Source of the DNA: Mytilus edulis
Taxonomy: Eukaryota > Mollusca > Bivalvia > Mytilida > Mytilidae
DNA: 64,000 nucleotides
Assembly: GCF_963676685.1 (NCBI RefSeq)
Contig: NC_092354.1
Coordinates: 66,104,241 to 66,168,240 of the forward strand
Direction of reading: 5' to 3'
Position 1 is the first letter of the stretch. Each line of letters begins with the position of its first letter. Of this stretch, positions 11,586-23,214 are shown one piece after another. A model generated the notes under the pieces. It was given only the letters and a program-made list of their open reading frames with translations. It did not search any database and had not been told where the DNA came from. Position numbers and translations under genes: made by a program.

Positions 11586-13008
11586 AGACTGAAATCAAAG
11601 AATTAAAGACAGCTGATGAGCCTGATCAAAATGATTTAGTAATTGAACCAAATGTATATATCTGTGCTGAGAAACTGGAAAATGAAGATGGTGATACAGA
11701 TGTTGATGATAAACTATATAACAAAAGACTATTTTACATCAGCTTGTCACTCAATGTTAGCACAAAGAACGGCAAATCATTTCTTCATCCCCTTCCATCA
11801 CGACACTTTCAGGTTTTTATTTGGAGGAAAGGGTATTGTCAGTGAAGGCAGATATACTTTATATACCAGAATTGACTGAAATTTTTGATAAGCCTCATAA
11901 TTGGGACAAGTTCGTATTAACAGAAAAATGAAGAACGAACAATAGTTTTTCAAATTGCATTGCGTCCCGTTAAAAGGTGGGCGGTCATACACTTTTGATT
12001 TTGAAGGAAGTTTAAAAGACGCACAACGAATGCCTATTTAGCTTTTAAAAGTTGATTTTAGAACAGACATTTTTTCAAACAACTCAGATATCAATGAATG
12101 ATAAAATCAAACATAGTCACATAAAAGTGCATATAATTGTATCATTTATTACATGTTTTCAGTTAATTTAAGAACATGAGTGATCATTTGTCTCAAGCTG
12201 ATAACATTAATTTACGTTGGAAATTAGTACCGAAGGTATTGAAAGTAAAAACAAAATCTCGATGTCAAAGTCAAATGTATGTTCGAAGATTGTTTTACCT
12301 AGGGGTACTTTAAAGTACATGTCGGAAATATCTAAACTAAATAATCTGACTAAAATACAATTTATTAATTTAAATTTGCAGAAAGGTGTGTTGCCTTTAA
12401 AATAAAACAATGATCGCTTAGAAGGTAGAAAAAGGCAAAAAGTTTCTAAAACCATCAACAAATATACAGCATTTAAAGGTAGACGTAAATATGATATTCT
12501 CCTAAGAAAAGCATTTGAGATCATTTTTAAAAAAGAAGTGTGTTATCTTAGTGAAATGATAGAAACTGAAAATCAAACACAAAAAAGACAATTATGAGTG
12601 TTTTTGTAGACATACAAATACCTTCAGCCAAAGTGAATTATCTTACTGAAGAGGCTCACGAGAGAAATATTTGTCCTAATATGAACAAAGCAATGAAATT
12701 TTAAATGCATACATCGAAGGTATTCGAAATCAGTTAATAAATATAGGTTAGCCTAATCCGGATTTAAAAAGCAATCAGGCACAACAAAAAGTTTCCATTC
12801 AAAAAGAACGTGTCCAAAAAACATTTTGGTTTGCAAAATCATTCCGCATAACATTTTCAAACATAACAGTAATCGACAAAAATGGTAAAACGTATGATCT
12901 GCTTTATGACAAAAAACAAAACAAACTATACAGACATGGTCAACGGTGTCTAATAAGTGATTTAATTTGTCATCTGGACAAAGAAAGTGTTAAGGCATGA
13001 AATTTGTG
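11586..13008 (+). pseudogene. Decayed coding region of unknown family
   Basis: After an acceptor-like TACATTTTTAG, a frame opens at 11586 with acidic and basic composition. It includes the motifs DEPDQNDLVIEP and KNGKSFLHPLPS before a stop near 11846. Coding-like pieces continue at 12410-12590 (KYTAFKGRRKYDILLRKAF) and 12785-13006 (KTFWFAKSFRITFS, then KNGKTYDLLYDKKQNKLYRH), separated by stops and frame changes. Composition and runs of sensible codons support coding ancestry. I do not recognise the family. It could be a host pseudogene or an old mobile-element gene. It directly precedes the second copy of the duplicated block, and its last frame runs into that block. Confidence 0.45.
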
Positions 13009-14350
13009 ATGCCGCTGTTAATCAATGTTTTTTCGACTAACTGATGCAACTATATTTCAGTTTGAGCATGAAATTGCAAAATAAATGACGAACTATCATC
13101 AATAACTTGGACAGACCAAGGCGAGTATTTAGGCATAAACTATGCAATACATCTGTCACTTAAAAGTTAAGTCACCTCAGAGAAGAAATCATATTCCAGT
13201 TTGATCATGAAAGTTCATAATCAGATGACGAACTATCGATATCATCACTAACTTTTACTTAAGATGTTACTAAACCAGAACAGAAAATGTTACACGAAAA
13301 TAACCCTTTACAATCCTCTTATCTATTATTTGATCTAATTACAGACCAGTTTTGCTATTTCAAAACGTGCGGAATTTTTGCTTTTTCAAAACGTTCGGAA
13401 TCAGCGTCACTGATGAGTCTTTTGTAGACGAAAAGCGAGTCTGGCGTTAATATAAAATTTCAATCTTGGTACAATACAATACAATACAATACAAATATTT
13501 TATTGGCACAAACACAATAACAATAATTGGCAACGGCCCATACAACTAGTATACAAATAGTAATGATGCAGCAATTAAACAATACTACATAGAATATCAA
13601 TAGGCATATTTCCTTTTTGTTTTTCGAACAATGAAATCTGCAGTTATAAATATATCAATATATATAGGTTAATTTATAAGAATAAACTAATGACATTTTT
13701 CCATTTTTCAAATGATTTATTAATAAAAGATGATAATAATCTAAGTGTTTTTCTACACGTGCTATTAAGTAATAATTTTATATATATTCATCCTCCGGTT
13801 TTGATTGTTTGTCATAATTTTTAAAATAGGACAATTTTAATATAAGAACATATCTTTGTGATTCATATTTTGTGCAGTGCACGATAAATGTTTTTCGTGT
13901 TCTATATTTTTTTTTTGGACATAATTTGCACAATCTTTCTTGGTATATATTATGAGTTTATTTAGCCAAGTCTAGGTCGCGCTTATTTCCTAAATTTGTT
14001 TTTGTTTTCGTCCACGCAAAGCTTGTCAATATACATGTATATAGTTCGTTTCGTTCAATATTTTCTAGGATATGTACCTTTTTGTGTTTGAATATTCATA
14101 TTCCATAACATATTATTAAAATATTTTATATGTATACATTCTCCGCCTATATTGTTCAGCAATATTAAATATCGACGTGACGTCACGAAAAATACAAACG
14201 TCTGAATCAATCCGATGTAAACATAATTTTATTATACTTCGTATTTGTATTGTATATTTTACAAATGGTTTCGCTATTTCTTTGTTGCTGGTAATTTAAA
14301 ATACCAAATAATAATTTGGTGAGATCACTTTATATGTTAATTTGAATATG
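12965..14350 (+). repeat. Duplicated block, copy 2 (partner 9150-10400)
   Basis: It carries the same landmarks as copy 1 in the same order: GAACTATCATCA, TTTTTGCTTTTTCAAAACGT, a family C tail at 13400-13467, CAAAGCTTGTCAATATAC, TCGTTCAATATTTTCTAGGA and TTGTTCAGCAATATTAAAT. About 430 bp of LINE tail (13468-13900) are present here and absent from copy 1, so that insertion followed the duplication. Confidence 0.75.
13468..13900 (-). mobile_element. Non-LTR retrotransposon 3' fragment with TTGTA tail
   Basis: On the minus strand this reads as an AT-rich 3' region. It ends GTGTTTGTGCCAATAAAATA followed by about five TTGTA units (plus-strand ACAAT repeats at 13470-13495). A pentanucleotide tail after an AATAAA-like signal is typical of a target-primed LINE 3' end. 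No intact protein segment remains. The assignment rests on the tail structure. Confidence 0.55.
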
Positions 14351-14752
14351 TTTTATTAGTATTTGTATTGTATATTATACTGGTAATTTAAAAAACCAAA
14401 TAATAATTTGGTGAGATCACTTTATATGTTAATTTGAATATGTTTTATTAGTATTTGTATTGTATATTATACTGGTAACTTAAAAAAACCAAATAATAAT
14501 TTGGTGAGATCACTTTATATGTTAATTTGAATATGTTTTATTAGTATTTGTATTGTATATTATACTGGTAATTTAAAAAACCAAATAATAATTTGGTGAG
14601 ATCACTTTATATGTTAATTTGAATATGTTTTATTAGTATTTGTATTGTATATTATACTGGTAATTTAAAAAAACCAAATAATAATTTGGTGAGATCACTT
14701 TATATGTTAATTTGAATATGTTTTTATTAGTATTTGTATTGTATACTATACA
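14289..14752 (+). repeat. Tandem array, five 92-93 bp units
   Basis: Unit starts are at 14289, 14381, 14473, 14566 and 14658. Each contains CCAAATAATAATTTGG (a near palindrome), GAGATCACTTTATATGTTAA and TATTTGTATTGTATATTATA. Units differ by only one or two bases. The flanks 14200-14288 and 14753-14815 hold half-matching single units, suggesting the array grew from a pre-existing monomer of the duplicated block. Confidence 0.9.
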
Positions 14753-16249
14753 AATGGTTTCGCTATTTATTTGTTGTTGGTAATTTAAAATACCAAAGAA
14801 TAATTTGATTTGTCACTGAATTAGTTAATTTGAATATGTTTTTAACATCAAAGTGATACAACTAGATATTTAAATACTTTAATATTTATTTCAGTAATAA
14901 GTCAATTCCGATATTGACATAGAGTGCAGCAGTCAACGTATCCAAATCTATTTATATATTCACTAATTATTTACCGATACTACCATCAACTTCAGTAGAT
15001 GCAGAACAAGGAATATCAAAGTAACTCAAAAAATCCTCATACAACTGTTAATATTTTTACGGGACCCTTTGTGATGTCCAGTAATGGCGGACAAATAGCG
15101 ATTTGCATGTGCCACATGCTTCAAGGTGTAGTCGCTAATGTTCTTTACATTTAGAGAGCAATGCACTCTCTCTTCATAAGGCATATTATATTCTCATTCT
15201 GACCGACGTGCCTGCGTACTTGTACATCTCTCAAACCCATATTGAGTTCCATTTTTGGCATGGGTTTTCTTTGAAAAATCAATATATAAATAAAAACATG
15301 CGTAATATTGACAATGTTATCATTAGGCCACACAAATTTGATTAATAGTTCTTTGGATTTTCCCGCTTCTGTCTTGGATGATTGATATTAAATTCACATC
15401 ATTTAATAAAAACTGACAAATTAATCTTATTTTCAAATTGATGAAAACCCATATCCCCTTGTAAGTCTATTGCCATGCACTCAGAACTATTTTGTAATGG
15501 ACAATTTAAGAGTTCCAATATTCGAGCCAAAGTGGTGGTGGCCCGCAGTATCTCTTTCTTTCAGATGAGTGCGAAAGTGATGGCCAATACCAGAATTTTT
15601 ACACCCATGAAGAGTTAGGGCTTTGCTCGCTGTCCTAGTCAGACGAGAAGCACCACTCTCCTTTCACTCGAATGCAAATGGGTTTTTTCCATTACAAACG
15701 TTGCTTTCAAAACCTGTAAACATTTGTCAACCTCACTAGCCATGTTAACAAATATGTGCATTTTACGAAAGAAAGATGACATCTCGGAGATTATGTTTAT
15801 AAATGAGGACATGATTGATGCAGCATCGCCTCTTCCAACTTCATTTAAGCCTAATGAGAAAGTTTTTTTTATCAGGTGTTGTAATTTGGAATGACCGAAA
15901 ATGCTTATAATGTTTGGAAGTGGCATCTGATGTAAGAAGTTGCCTTTATGTCCTTGACCCATGTCATTTAAATCAGGTTAATCATACTCATAGCTTCTGC
16001 CACCTGCTTTTGTGCAACCACTTTTGTCTCAATTAAAAGTCTACTTTTCACACCAGCACTTGGCAATCTTGACAGTTGCTTACCAGTCATTTTTTTTAAA
16101 ACTAAGCTATTACATTATTAACCTTTTTTTTTACTTACTCCACACTCAGTGAGTAAAGTCATGATAGTTTCCCTTACTTCATTTGAGAATTTACCATCAT
16201 AAAATGATTCTATTTATCATCTGCCAAAATACTATTCAATATAAAAAAG

Positions 16250-16362
16250 AGGATGTGGTATGCTTGCTAATGAGACAACTGTCCACAAGATACCAAAATG
16301 ATACAGACATTAACAACTATAGGTCACCGTACGGCCTTCAACAATGAGCAAAGCTTGTACCG
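16250..16362 (+). mobile_element. Family A fragment inside the decayed coiled-coil gene
   Basis: It runs from GGATGTGGTATGCTTGCTAA to CTTCAACAATGAGCAAAGCT and is a 5' part only. It faces the longer minus-strand copy 520 bp away. Confidence 0.85.
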
Positions 16363-16881
16363 CAATCTTCCAATTCTAATATTCTATCTTTTTTGGCAGC
16401 TATATCAGCTTATAAATTTTGTATTTCAAAAAGATGTTCTTCTCTTATTTTATCAAATTTAGAAGAATGCTGTTGTTTTGACATTCTACAGACTTTTACC
16501 AACAGACTTCTCTCATCTTTCTTTAATCTATCTTATTCAGATTCATTTTTCTCACATGTCTTGTATAATGATTTTGTTTCTACTTTTTGTTGGCCTAGTT
16601 CATTTTGTTTTTCATCAATTATTCCCTCTTACTTTTCCATTTTTTTATCCCTTCTTCTAATTTTTCTACTGATATTTCTTGGCCCAAAACTTGTCAATTG
16701 CTCATTTATATCTTTCAGTTTATCTAAATTGGTGTCTAACTGGTTTGAAGGTAATCATATTTTTTTCCTAAGATTTACATTCCCTTTTTACATTGTTTTA
16801 TGAGTCTCTTTACATTTCCCCCTGCTATATCTAAAAGTCTTAACAATATTTGACTCCACTAATATTTTTGTCCATCTGATA

Positions 16882-17292
16882 AGTTAAGCCTTTTTCAACT
16901 GATTTTTATAGTTCGTTCTTATGTTGTACTGTTATACCACTGTCCCCGGTTAGGGGGGAGGGTTGGGATCCCGCTAACATGTTTAACCCCGCCACATTAT
17001 TTATGTATGTGCCTGTCCCAAGTCGGGAGCCTGTAATTCAGTGGTTGTCGTTTGTTTATGTGTTACATATTTGTTTTTCGTTCATTTTTTTACATAAATA
17101 AGGCCGTTAGTTTTCTCGTTTGAATTGTTTTACATTGTCTTATCGGGGCCTTTTATAACTGACTATGCGGTATGGGCTTTGCTTATTGTTGAAGGCCGTT
17201 CGGTGACCTATAGTTGTTTATGTCTGTGTCATTTTGGTCTTTTGTGGATAGTTGTCTCATTGGCAATCATACCACATCTTCTTTTTTATATC
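16882..17292 (-). mobile_element. Family A copy inside the decayed coiled-coil gene
   Basis: On the plus strand it runs from AAGTTAAGCCTTTTTCAACT through GTTAGGGGGGAGGGTTGGGA and AAGGCCGTTAGTTTTCTC to GGCAATCATACCACATCTTC. It is the reverse complement of 7613-8036. Pseudogene coiled-coil sequence flanks both sides. Confidence 0.9.
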
Positions 17293-18846
17293 TTAGTCTC
17301 AAAATGTTCAATTTGCAACTCAAAATTGTCTAAAGTAAAATCAGTTTCTTTGAGTTGTCTCTTTAATTTCACATTTTCACCAACAGCTCTGTTTCTTTCT
17401 TTCTCTTTTTTTTCACTCTTTTTCTTTCATTCTCTTGTAGGTGTTCAAATGAAGATGTGACAGGATTTTTTACAGGAAAATAAAAGTCTTGTTCAAGAAA
17501 GCTATTTAATTTGGCCATATTGTTCTTCCTTAAAGTCTTAACTTTCTCAACCACTCTTAACTTGTGTTCGTAGTACAACTTGATCACAGAAATCCCAATT
17601 AACATTCGAAAACTTCTCTTTCCCTATCACAATCCCTTGTTGAAATACACTTTTTTGAAACAGCTCTGTTATGTCTTTATTCAATATTTTAGATGTACTT
17701 ATTTCACCTGAAAATTAAATTGATTTATATATTATTAAAACCACCACCAAGACGTCATGCAAAAACAATTTACTACAAGTGTCGCCACCTCAGATGCATT
17801 GACAAGTAAGCATTTTTAAATAAACTCATCACTGTTGTTTTTATTTTAAAAGATTTGAAAAATAATTCAAATGTGTCATTATAGCATCTGTGTTGTGATA
17901 GCAGAAGCAAATGTAAACCAAAATAACTAAAACAATTCAGAATTCTTGAACATTTTTATACATGTACCAATACTGGCTACCATCAGACGGTTATCTTGTT
18001 TGCAGTACTGTCCAGCAGCAGCATGTGTATACATCTCTTTATCTATCTCGCACATGTTTCAAACGTCCAGCATTTGTAGATTTGAAGTTATTAAGGCCAT
18101 AAGGGTAATATATATCCAGCAGGAATCAACAGTATATAATACAGTATGCATGTTCATGTACCAGACATGGTCAACAATAAATATAAAAAAAAATGACCAG
18201 CAGTCCTGAAAAGAGAAAAAAAAGGAACCACAAAGCAACGTGCTCATTGACAAAGATAATAATACATGAACCCCTAATTTTTATCTAGTAATAATATTAT
18301 CATGACTTTCATGTCAATTTTCATTTTGTTTAATATTTATAACACAAAAATTGGAATTGATGAATGTAAAAAAAATAGTGAATACATTTTCAATTCAAAA
18401 TTCATATTATCATGACATGTAAGATTGCATTCCAATTTGATGATATTTGACATACTTTGTTATTATTTATCATTTAAAAATGAACAAAACTCATGTTTAA
18501 AAGTTTGACCCCCTTTTTTTATTTCAACAACCAAATTATACATTTAATTAATAAATATATCATTATGCATTATCAAAGACTTGATAATATGTATACAATA
18601 ATGTTAAACTAATCTAATATAGTTTCTGTTGAATCGCCACCGGCATCGTCTATTGTGTTTGTTGTTTATTTCCTACAAAATAAAATGAGGTCGACGTAAA
18701 CAAAAGATCAGCGAAAGGTGACAGTGTTTACATTTGAAATCCGCGGTTGATAAACATTATTCATTCATACTATTATTATTTCTTTATTTAAAAACATCTG
18801 AAAAATTCAAAAATCGATGATAAATTTATATATAAGTTCAACTTAC

Positions 18847-19050
18847 CATGACAAATTCATAATTTTGCAGAAAAACAATTGCCGACTTGACATTGACCTC
18901 TTTCACCTTGGATTATCAAGTACCAAAATAATCGTCAGACAATCCGCTTTCCGTTGATTGGTCATTCAGAAAGGGTTTCCTCTTGATGACGCGTGGATCA
19001 GCCAATGAAAACGAATGCTGCTTTTAGATTCCGCTGAAAATAAGTACCAT
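18847..19050 (-). promoter_or_regulatory. Promoter-like region and possible first exon for the 15.5-17.7 kb locus
   Basis: The interval is more GC/CpG-rich than its surroundings and has two CCAAT-type boxes in opposite orientations (TGATTGGTCA near 18955 and AGCCAATGAA near 18991). On the minus strand the transcript direction leads to a consensus donor, GTCATG then GTAAGT, with GT at about 18846-18845. It sits 1.1 kb upstream of an acceptor at about 17717. A non-coding or mainly 5'-UTR exon fits best, because joining it in frame meets a stop. This is inference from composition and splice consensus only. Confidence 0.35.
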
Positions 19051-19099
19051 GTTTCCAAACAGTGACGGAGACTATTAATAGTTTATCTTTTCTTTGAAG

Positions 19100-20417
19100 T
19101 ATTTTTATCAAATCTTCACCAAAAGAAAGATATAAAAGGAATAATAATCAATTAAAACGAGAAATCACTTTTAAAATGGATTTAATTATTTTTTTTCTGT
19201 CAAAATGTCTATCGATTACCGATAAAGGTCAAGTGACTTGAACCCCTTACAACATCGTTCTCGATGTTTTCAATTTTATCGTTAAGGTAAAGTAGAGGGT
19301 TTATCATTCCGATCATGATAGATTTTGTATCAGGCGTCCTCTCCTTTTTTAATATTTTTGTCAATTCCTTTGAAAAAATTATTCTAGTATAGTCTGTGTT
19401 CAAATGATACTTTTTTTGTTTAAATCTTGATTTTTTCTGAAGTTTTAAATTCATCAAGCACATCAGAAACTGAAATTTTTGTGTGAATAGAAATGTTCCT
19501 TTCGGTCCTATAAGCTAAAACGCATGTTTCTAGCGAAACAAATAGCAATGGGTCGCATAACCCTCTTATGTAGACGTAACGGGCGTCTGGCGTATCAATT
19601 TATCAGCCTTTAAAAATAACGATAGTATCGAGCTATACTGTGTTTTAATAACAAAAAGTTCTCTTTTTAACACGATTTAATAACCAACTTCCCGCAGGGA
19701 GCCCTATGTTGAGCAAGATATGTAATTTACCATTTTGGAAACCCGAGAACAACACAGTTAATTCTATGGTTTGATGGAGTTTGTGTTGCTCTATCTTTAG
19801 ATTTTTGTGTGTTTGTAATTGTGTACATATATGTCTTTTTGTTGCCATGGCGATTATTTATGACTGTGTTTGAATGACCCTTTTGTATCTTTCGCCTCTC
19901 TTTCAGACTTATTCAATTACTTCTGTGAATTATAAGAGGGACAATTTTATCCTGTAATGTTTAGCCTTCTATTGTAAAAATAACGGGTGTTAAAATACAG
20001 TTTTGCTTTGATTGTATAGTATGCATATTATACACAAGGTCTCGCCCACACGTTACCAGAATTATTTTTCATGGGACCAAAAGAAACATAATCTTTATTG
20101 CTGGAACTTATATCAATTTGATTTGAAAATATTTTAAAACGTCATAGTCTTTTGATTGTCGTTGAAATGTAATTTTAAAAGTTGTTGAAATCGATATTTT
20201 TCAAAATACATGTAACAATGTGCAAAACAGATTTGTTAAAACTAATAACATTTGCGATTGACATTTACACTGTATATTCTAATTTTATACAATGAATTAT
20301 CAACAAAGCGTCCACTAAAATATTATATTCTAATTCACAAAACTACAACGAAAATAAAAGATTCAATAAATAATTCCACATTAATAAGATATTTGTGGTA
20401 CATTTATATAATTAAAT
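19100..20417. other. Interval with only a family C fragment
   Basis: A worn family C tail lies at about 19560-19600 (TGTAGACGTAACGGGCGTCT). The minus-strand frame 19209-19463 is Lys/Ile-rich with no recognisable domain. I see nothing else. Confidence 0.4.
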
Positions 20418-20545
20418 ATCAAAGGTACCAGGATTGTAATTTAGTACTCCAGACGCGCGTTTCGTCTACATAAGACTCATCAGTGACGCTCAAATCAAAA
20501 ACATTTATAAACCCAAACAAGTACAAAGTTGAAGAGCATTTAGGA
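20418..20545 (-). repeat. Family C fragment, inverted
   Basis: GGTACCAGGATTGTAATTTA, CCAGACGCGCGTTTCGTCTA and AAGACTCATCAGTGACGCTC are the reverse complement of the family C 3' part. Confidence 0.85.
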
Positions 20546-21303
20546 TCAAATATAAGTCTTACGAGATAAGCGTGCATACAGGTGTACTTTATAGTTGATA
20601 AGTGTGAATACAGGTAAAGGTTAATCAGTCACCTGTACGCTCCATTTCGGATAATATCGCATACAAATGGACTTGTGAGGTGAGAGTTGTGTTATTAACT
20701 ATTAATTGTATTATTTACATATTTATGAGTCGTTAGTTACGATATGTTAACAAAAGCCAATGAAAAATAAATGTTTCGGTTGAGAAGTATTAGGATAAAT
20801 TATATATAAAACGAAATATAAGACATGATTCATGCAAGCTTTAGATTTGTTACCATTTTAATGAGTTCTTATGTTCGTTAAGTATATCACTAACTAATGC
20901 TAGAGATACAATTTGAAAATTTGAAAAACAGCCCAGGCCATGAGAAAATTTCCGACAAATTTATGTCTTCCGAAAATTAATTCTCAATAAAATTTATACG
21001 ATCCAGAGTAGAAGAAAAGATTGCCTAATTGTGAAAAATAGTATTAAAAAAAAGCGTCGAGTGAAGCGATTTTTTAAACTATTTTTTAACAGATCAAGCT
21101 ACGGGGTTAATGTAAAAGAGGGGTAAAAGAAACCAAATAGAGTCATTGCAACCCAAATGTCAAAGGTTAACCAATCAAATGTCACCCTTTTATCTGTTGA
21201 ACAACTTTGAGGGGCCGTGTAACCTCAAGGTTTTAAAATATTATTAGAAACACCAATTTAGAAAGAAAAAGTAGATGGTTCTCCGAAGCACGGAATATAT
21301 ATT

Positions 21304-22004
21304 TTGAACAGAGCCTTTGAATTATATAAATCTAGCAATAACCAGTCAAATAACCTATTGTATTCTAATATAGAATCTGCAAATAACTTAGTAAAACAAA
21401 TTATTAACTTGTATTATCTCCAAAAGAATTTTCTTAAGACATGGCTCGACATAAACAAAAATAGCTATTTTAAAGATACTGGAATATATAGCAAAAATCT
21501 TAGATTTAAATTTGCTTTCAACTACATGTTACTTGACTGTATATAAAAAATATCAACAGAAGAACATTAACAAAAACTAGACTGAGAAACCACAGTTTGG
21601 GAACGAAAACTAAATGTTATTTCAGGAAAACATGAAATTTTGTCAAGATTTGAAAGACTCTGTCAACACCGTTCACTTAATGTTATAGAAAATGAGCTTC
21701 ACTTGGTTGTAGAGTGGCCTCTATGTAGATTAGAATTCTCTCAAAATGTATTTAATAAATTTCCAAATCTGAAAACCATAAATTAAGAAAATCTCTTTAT
21801 CTGGATAATGACACATGAAGATTTCGATTTTAATACAGATTTTAGTTTTACCTAAATAAAAATTTCTAGATCAGACAAGAAAAAACAGACAAGATAAAGA
21901 AGTAGAGTTATTCCTCTTTGGACTGGTGTGTATATTGTATGAACTTTGTGATTTATCTAGATTTGTATGCTCTTAGTTGACCTTTTGATTAAAAATAAAG
22001 ATAT
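21304..22004 (+). pseudogene. Non-LTR retrotransposon (LINE) ORF2 3' remnant
   Basis: Across several frames the sequence reads like the C-terminal end of a LINE reverse transcriptase protein. A Leu/Asn/Lys-rich segment (FLKTWLDINKN) comes first, then a TLTKTRLRNHSL-type segment near 21570, then LC-x2-C followed by NVIENELH and WPLCRLEFS near 21660-21745. The last part ends NLFIWIMTHED near 21800. The arrangement LC..C...ENE.H....CPL is a recurrent C-terminal zinc-motif of these proteins. Here the expected second Cys pair is partly lost and stops are present. An AT-rich 3' end with AATAAAGATATTTTAATTTT follows. It is dead and truncated at the 5' end. Confidence 0.6.
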
Positions 22005-22312
22005 TTTAATTTTGGATGTGACGTACTATAATGTGGTTTTACTGCAATAAAATTAACGGTACCAATGTTCTTGCACAAGATGCGCATTTCGACAATACAT
22101 GTCTCTTCAGTGATGCTCGTGGCCAAAATATTTGAAATCCAAAGCTTATATAAAAGATGAAGAGCTATAATCCAAAAGGTCCAAAAAGTATAGCCAAATC
22201 CGTGAAAGGAATCAGAGCTTTGCATGAGGGAGATACATTCCTTAATTTATAATAATTTCAAATATTTTGAAACAGCAAATTTTAATAACACAAAAAATCC
22301 GTATTTTCATGC
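22005..22312 (-). repeat. Family D repeat, copy 2 (inverted)
   Basis: This is the reverse complement of 590-880, including AATAAAATTAACGGTACCAA at the low-coordinate end and GAATCAGAGCTTTGCATGAG at the other. It abuts the end of the LINE remnant. Confidence 0.85.
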
Positions 22313-22775
22313 CACTTAAGAAGACTTTTGTTGAATAATCTAAATGCATTTTTTTTTATACCGTACTGGTTATTTCAAGTATAACAATATTAAACAGAAC
22401 TTTCAATACATTTGACTAATCAAATACAAGTGCCAAAGTATCTCCACTACTAACCGTGTATTGAAAAATCCCCACTTCCCTACTTACCTAATATGGAATA
22501 TACACGGTCTCCACGAGGCCGCTTTTAACCAATCAAATTCCTATAAATGTATAGGAGGTAAGATAATTTTGATGATCAGTTTGATAGTATGAGAAATGTC
22601 TAGTATATTGTAAGACGACAGCTACACGTATAGTGATTCGAGTAAAATTTCTTCAAATATCGAAATCAAGCCGCATAATATAGAATATAGTGCTGATCAT
22701 CAAATGAACAAATATATATTATCTGCCTACGTACAGTTGAATTTGATACAAAAGATCACTCTATAATGATAACCT
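22313..22775. other. Non-coding interval
   Basis: No exon or recognised repeat seen. Confidence 0.4.
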
Positions 22776-23152
22776 ATGATGAGTTTATTTGCAACCACTG
22801 GGTCGATGCCACTGCTGGTGGAGATTTCTTTTCCCGAGGGTATCACTAGCCCAGTAGTCAGCACTTCTGTGTTGACTGGAGTTATCATTGATATGTTCAT
22901 AATTATAAATTAACTGTTTACAAAACTTTGAATTTTTTAAAACTAAGGCTTTTCTACCTCAGGAATAGATTACCTTAGCTGTATTTGGCAAAACTTTTAG
23001 GAATTTTTGGTCCTTAATGCTCTCCAACTTCGTACTTTATTTGGCCTTCTAAACATGTTTTGATTCGAGCGTCACTTAAGAGTCTTTTGTAGTCGAAACG
23101 CGCGTCTGGCGTAATTATAAAATTTTAATCCTGGTATCTATGATGAGTTCAT
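22776..23152 (+). repeat. Family C repeat, most complete copy
   Basis: It runs from CTATGATGAGTTTATTTGCA through CCACTGGGTCGATGCCACTG, GGCTTTTCTACCTCAGGAAT, ATTCGAGCGTCACTTAAGAG and AACGCGCGTCTGGCG to CTATGATGAGTTCATTT. The same CTATGATGAGTT-ATTT string at both ends means copies can join head to tail. About ten more fragments are scattered through the window. Confidence 0.85.
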
Positions 23153-23214
23153 TTCCACTAATGAATCTCTGTCTTCATTATAAGATTTCCTCTCGTTCAT
23201 TTAAACCTCTTATT

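Larger units (their letters stand above)
15480..17716 (-). pseudogene. Decayed coiled-coil gene, possibly transposon-derived
   Basis: Minus-strand pieces line up from high to low coordinate. An exon starts after an acceptor at about 17717. It has a frame opening at the ATG of 17517 (MAKLNSFLEQDFYFPVKNPV) and Lys/Glu-rich coiled-coil text (KLKRQLKETDFTLDNFELQI). Further coiled-coil pieces lie in 16380-16880. A C-terminal part follows, including NEVRETIMTLL near 16160, VGRGDAASIMSSFINIISEM and NMASEVDKCLQVL (15670-15850), then in another frame LTRTASKALTLHGCKNSGIG near 15600. Stops and frameshifts separate the pieces. Family A copies at 16250-16362 (plus) and 16882-17292 (minus) interrupt it. 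I recall similar C-terminal text in multicopy uncharacterised invertebrate proteins, which suggests a mobile-element origin, but this is memory and not a search result. Confidence 0.5.

Noticed and set aside
16393..16803. Plus-strand Phe/Ser-rich frame of 136 codons
   Set aside because: It is the antisense of Lys/Glu-rich coiled-coil text of the minus-strand relic.
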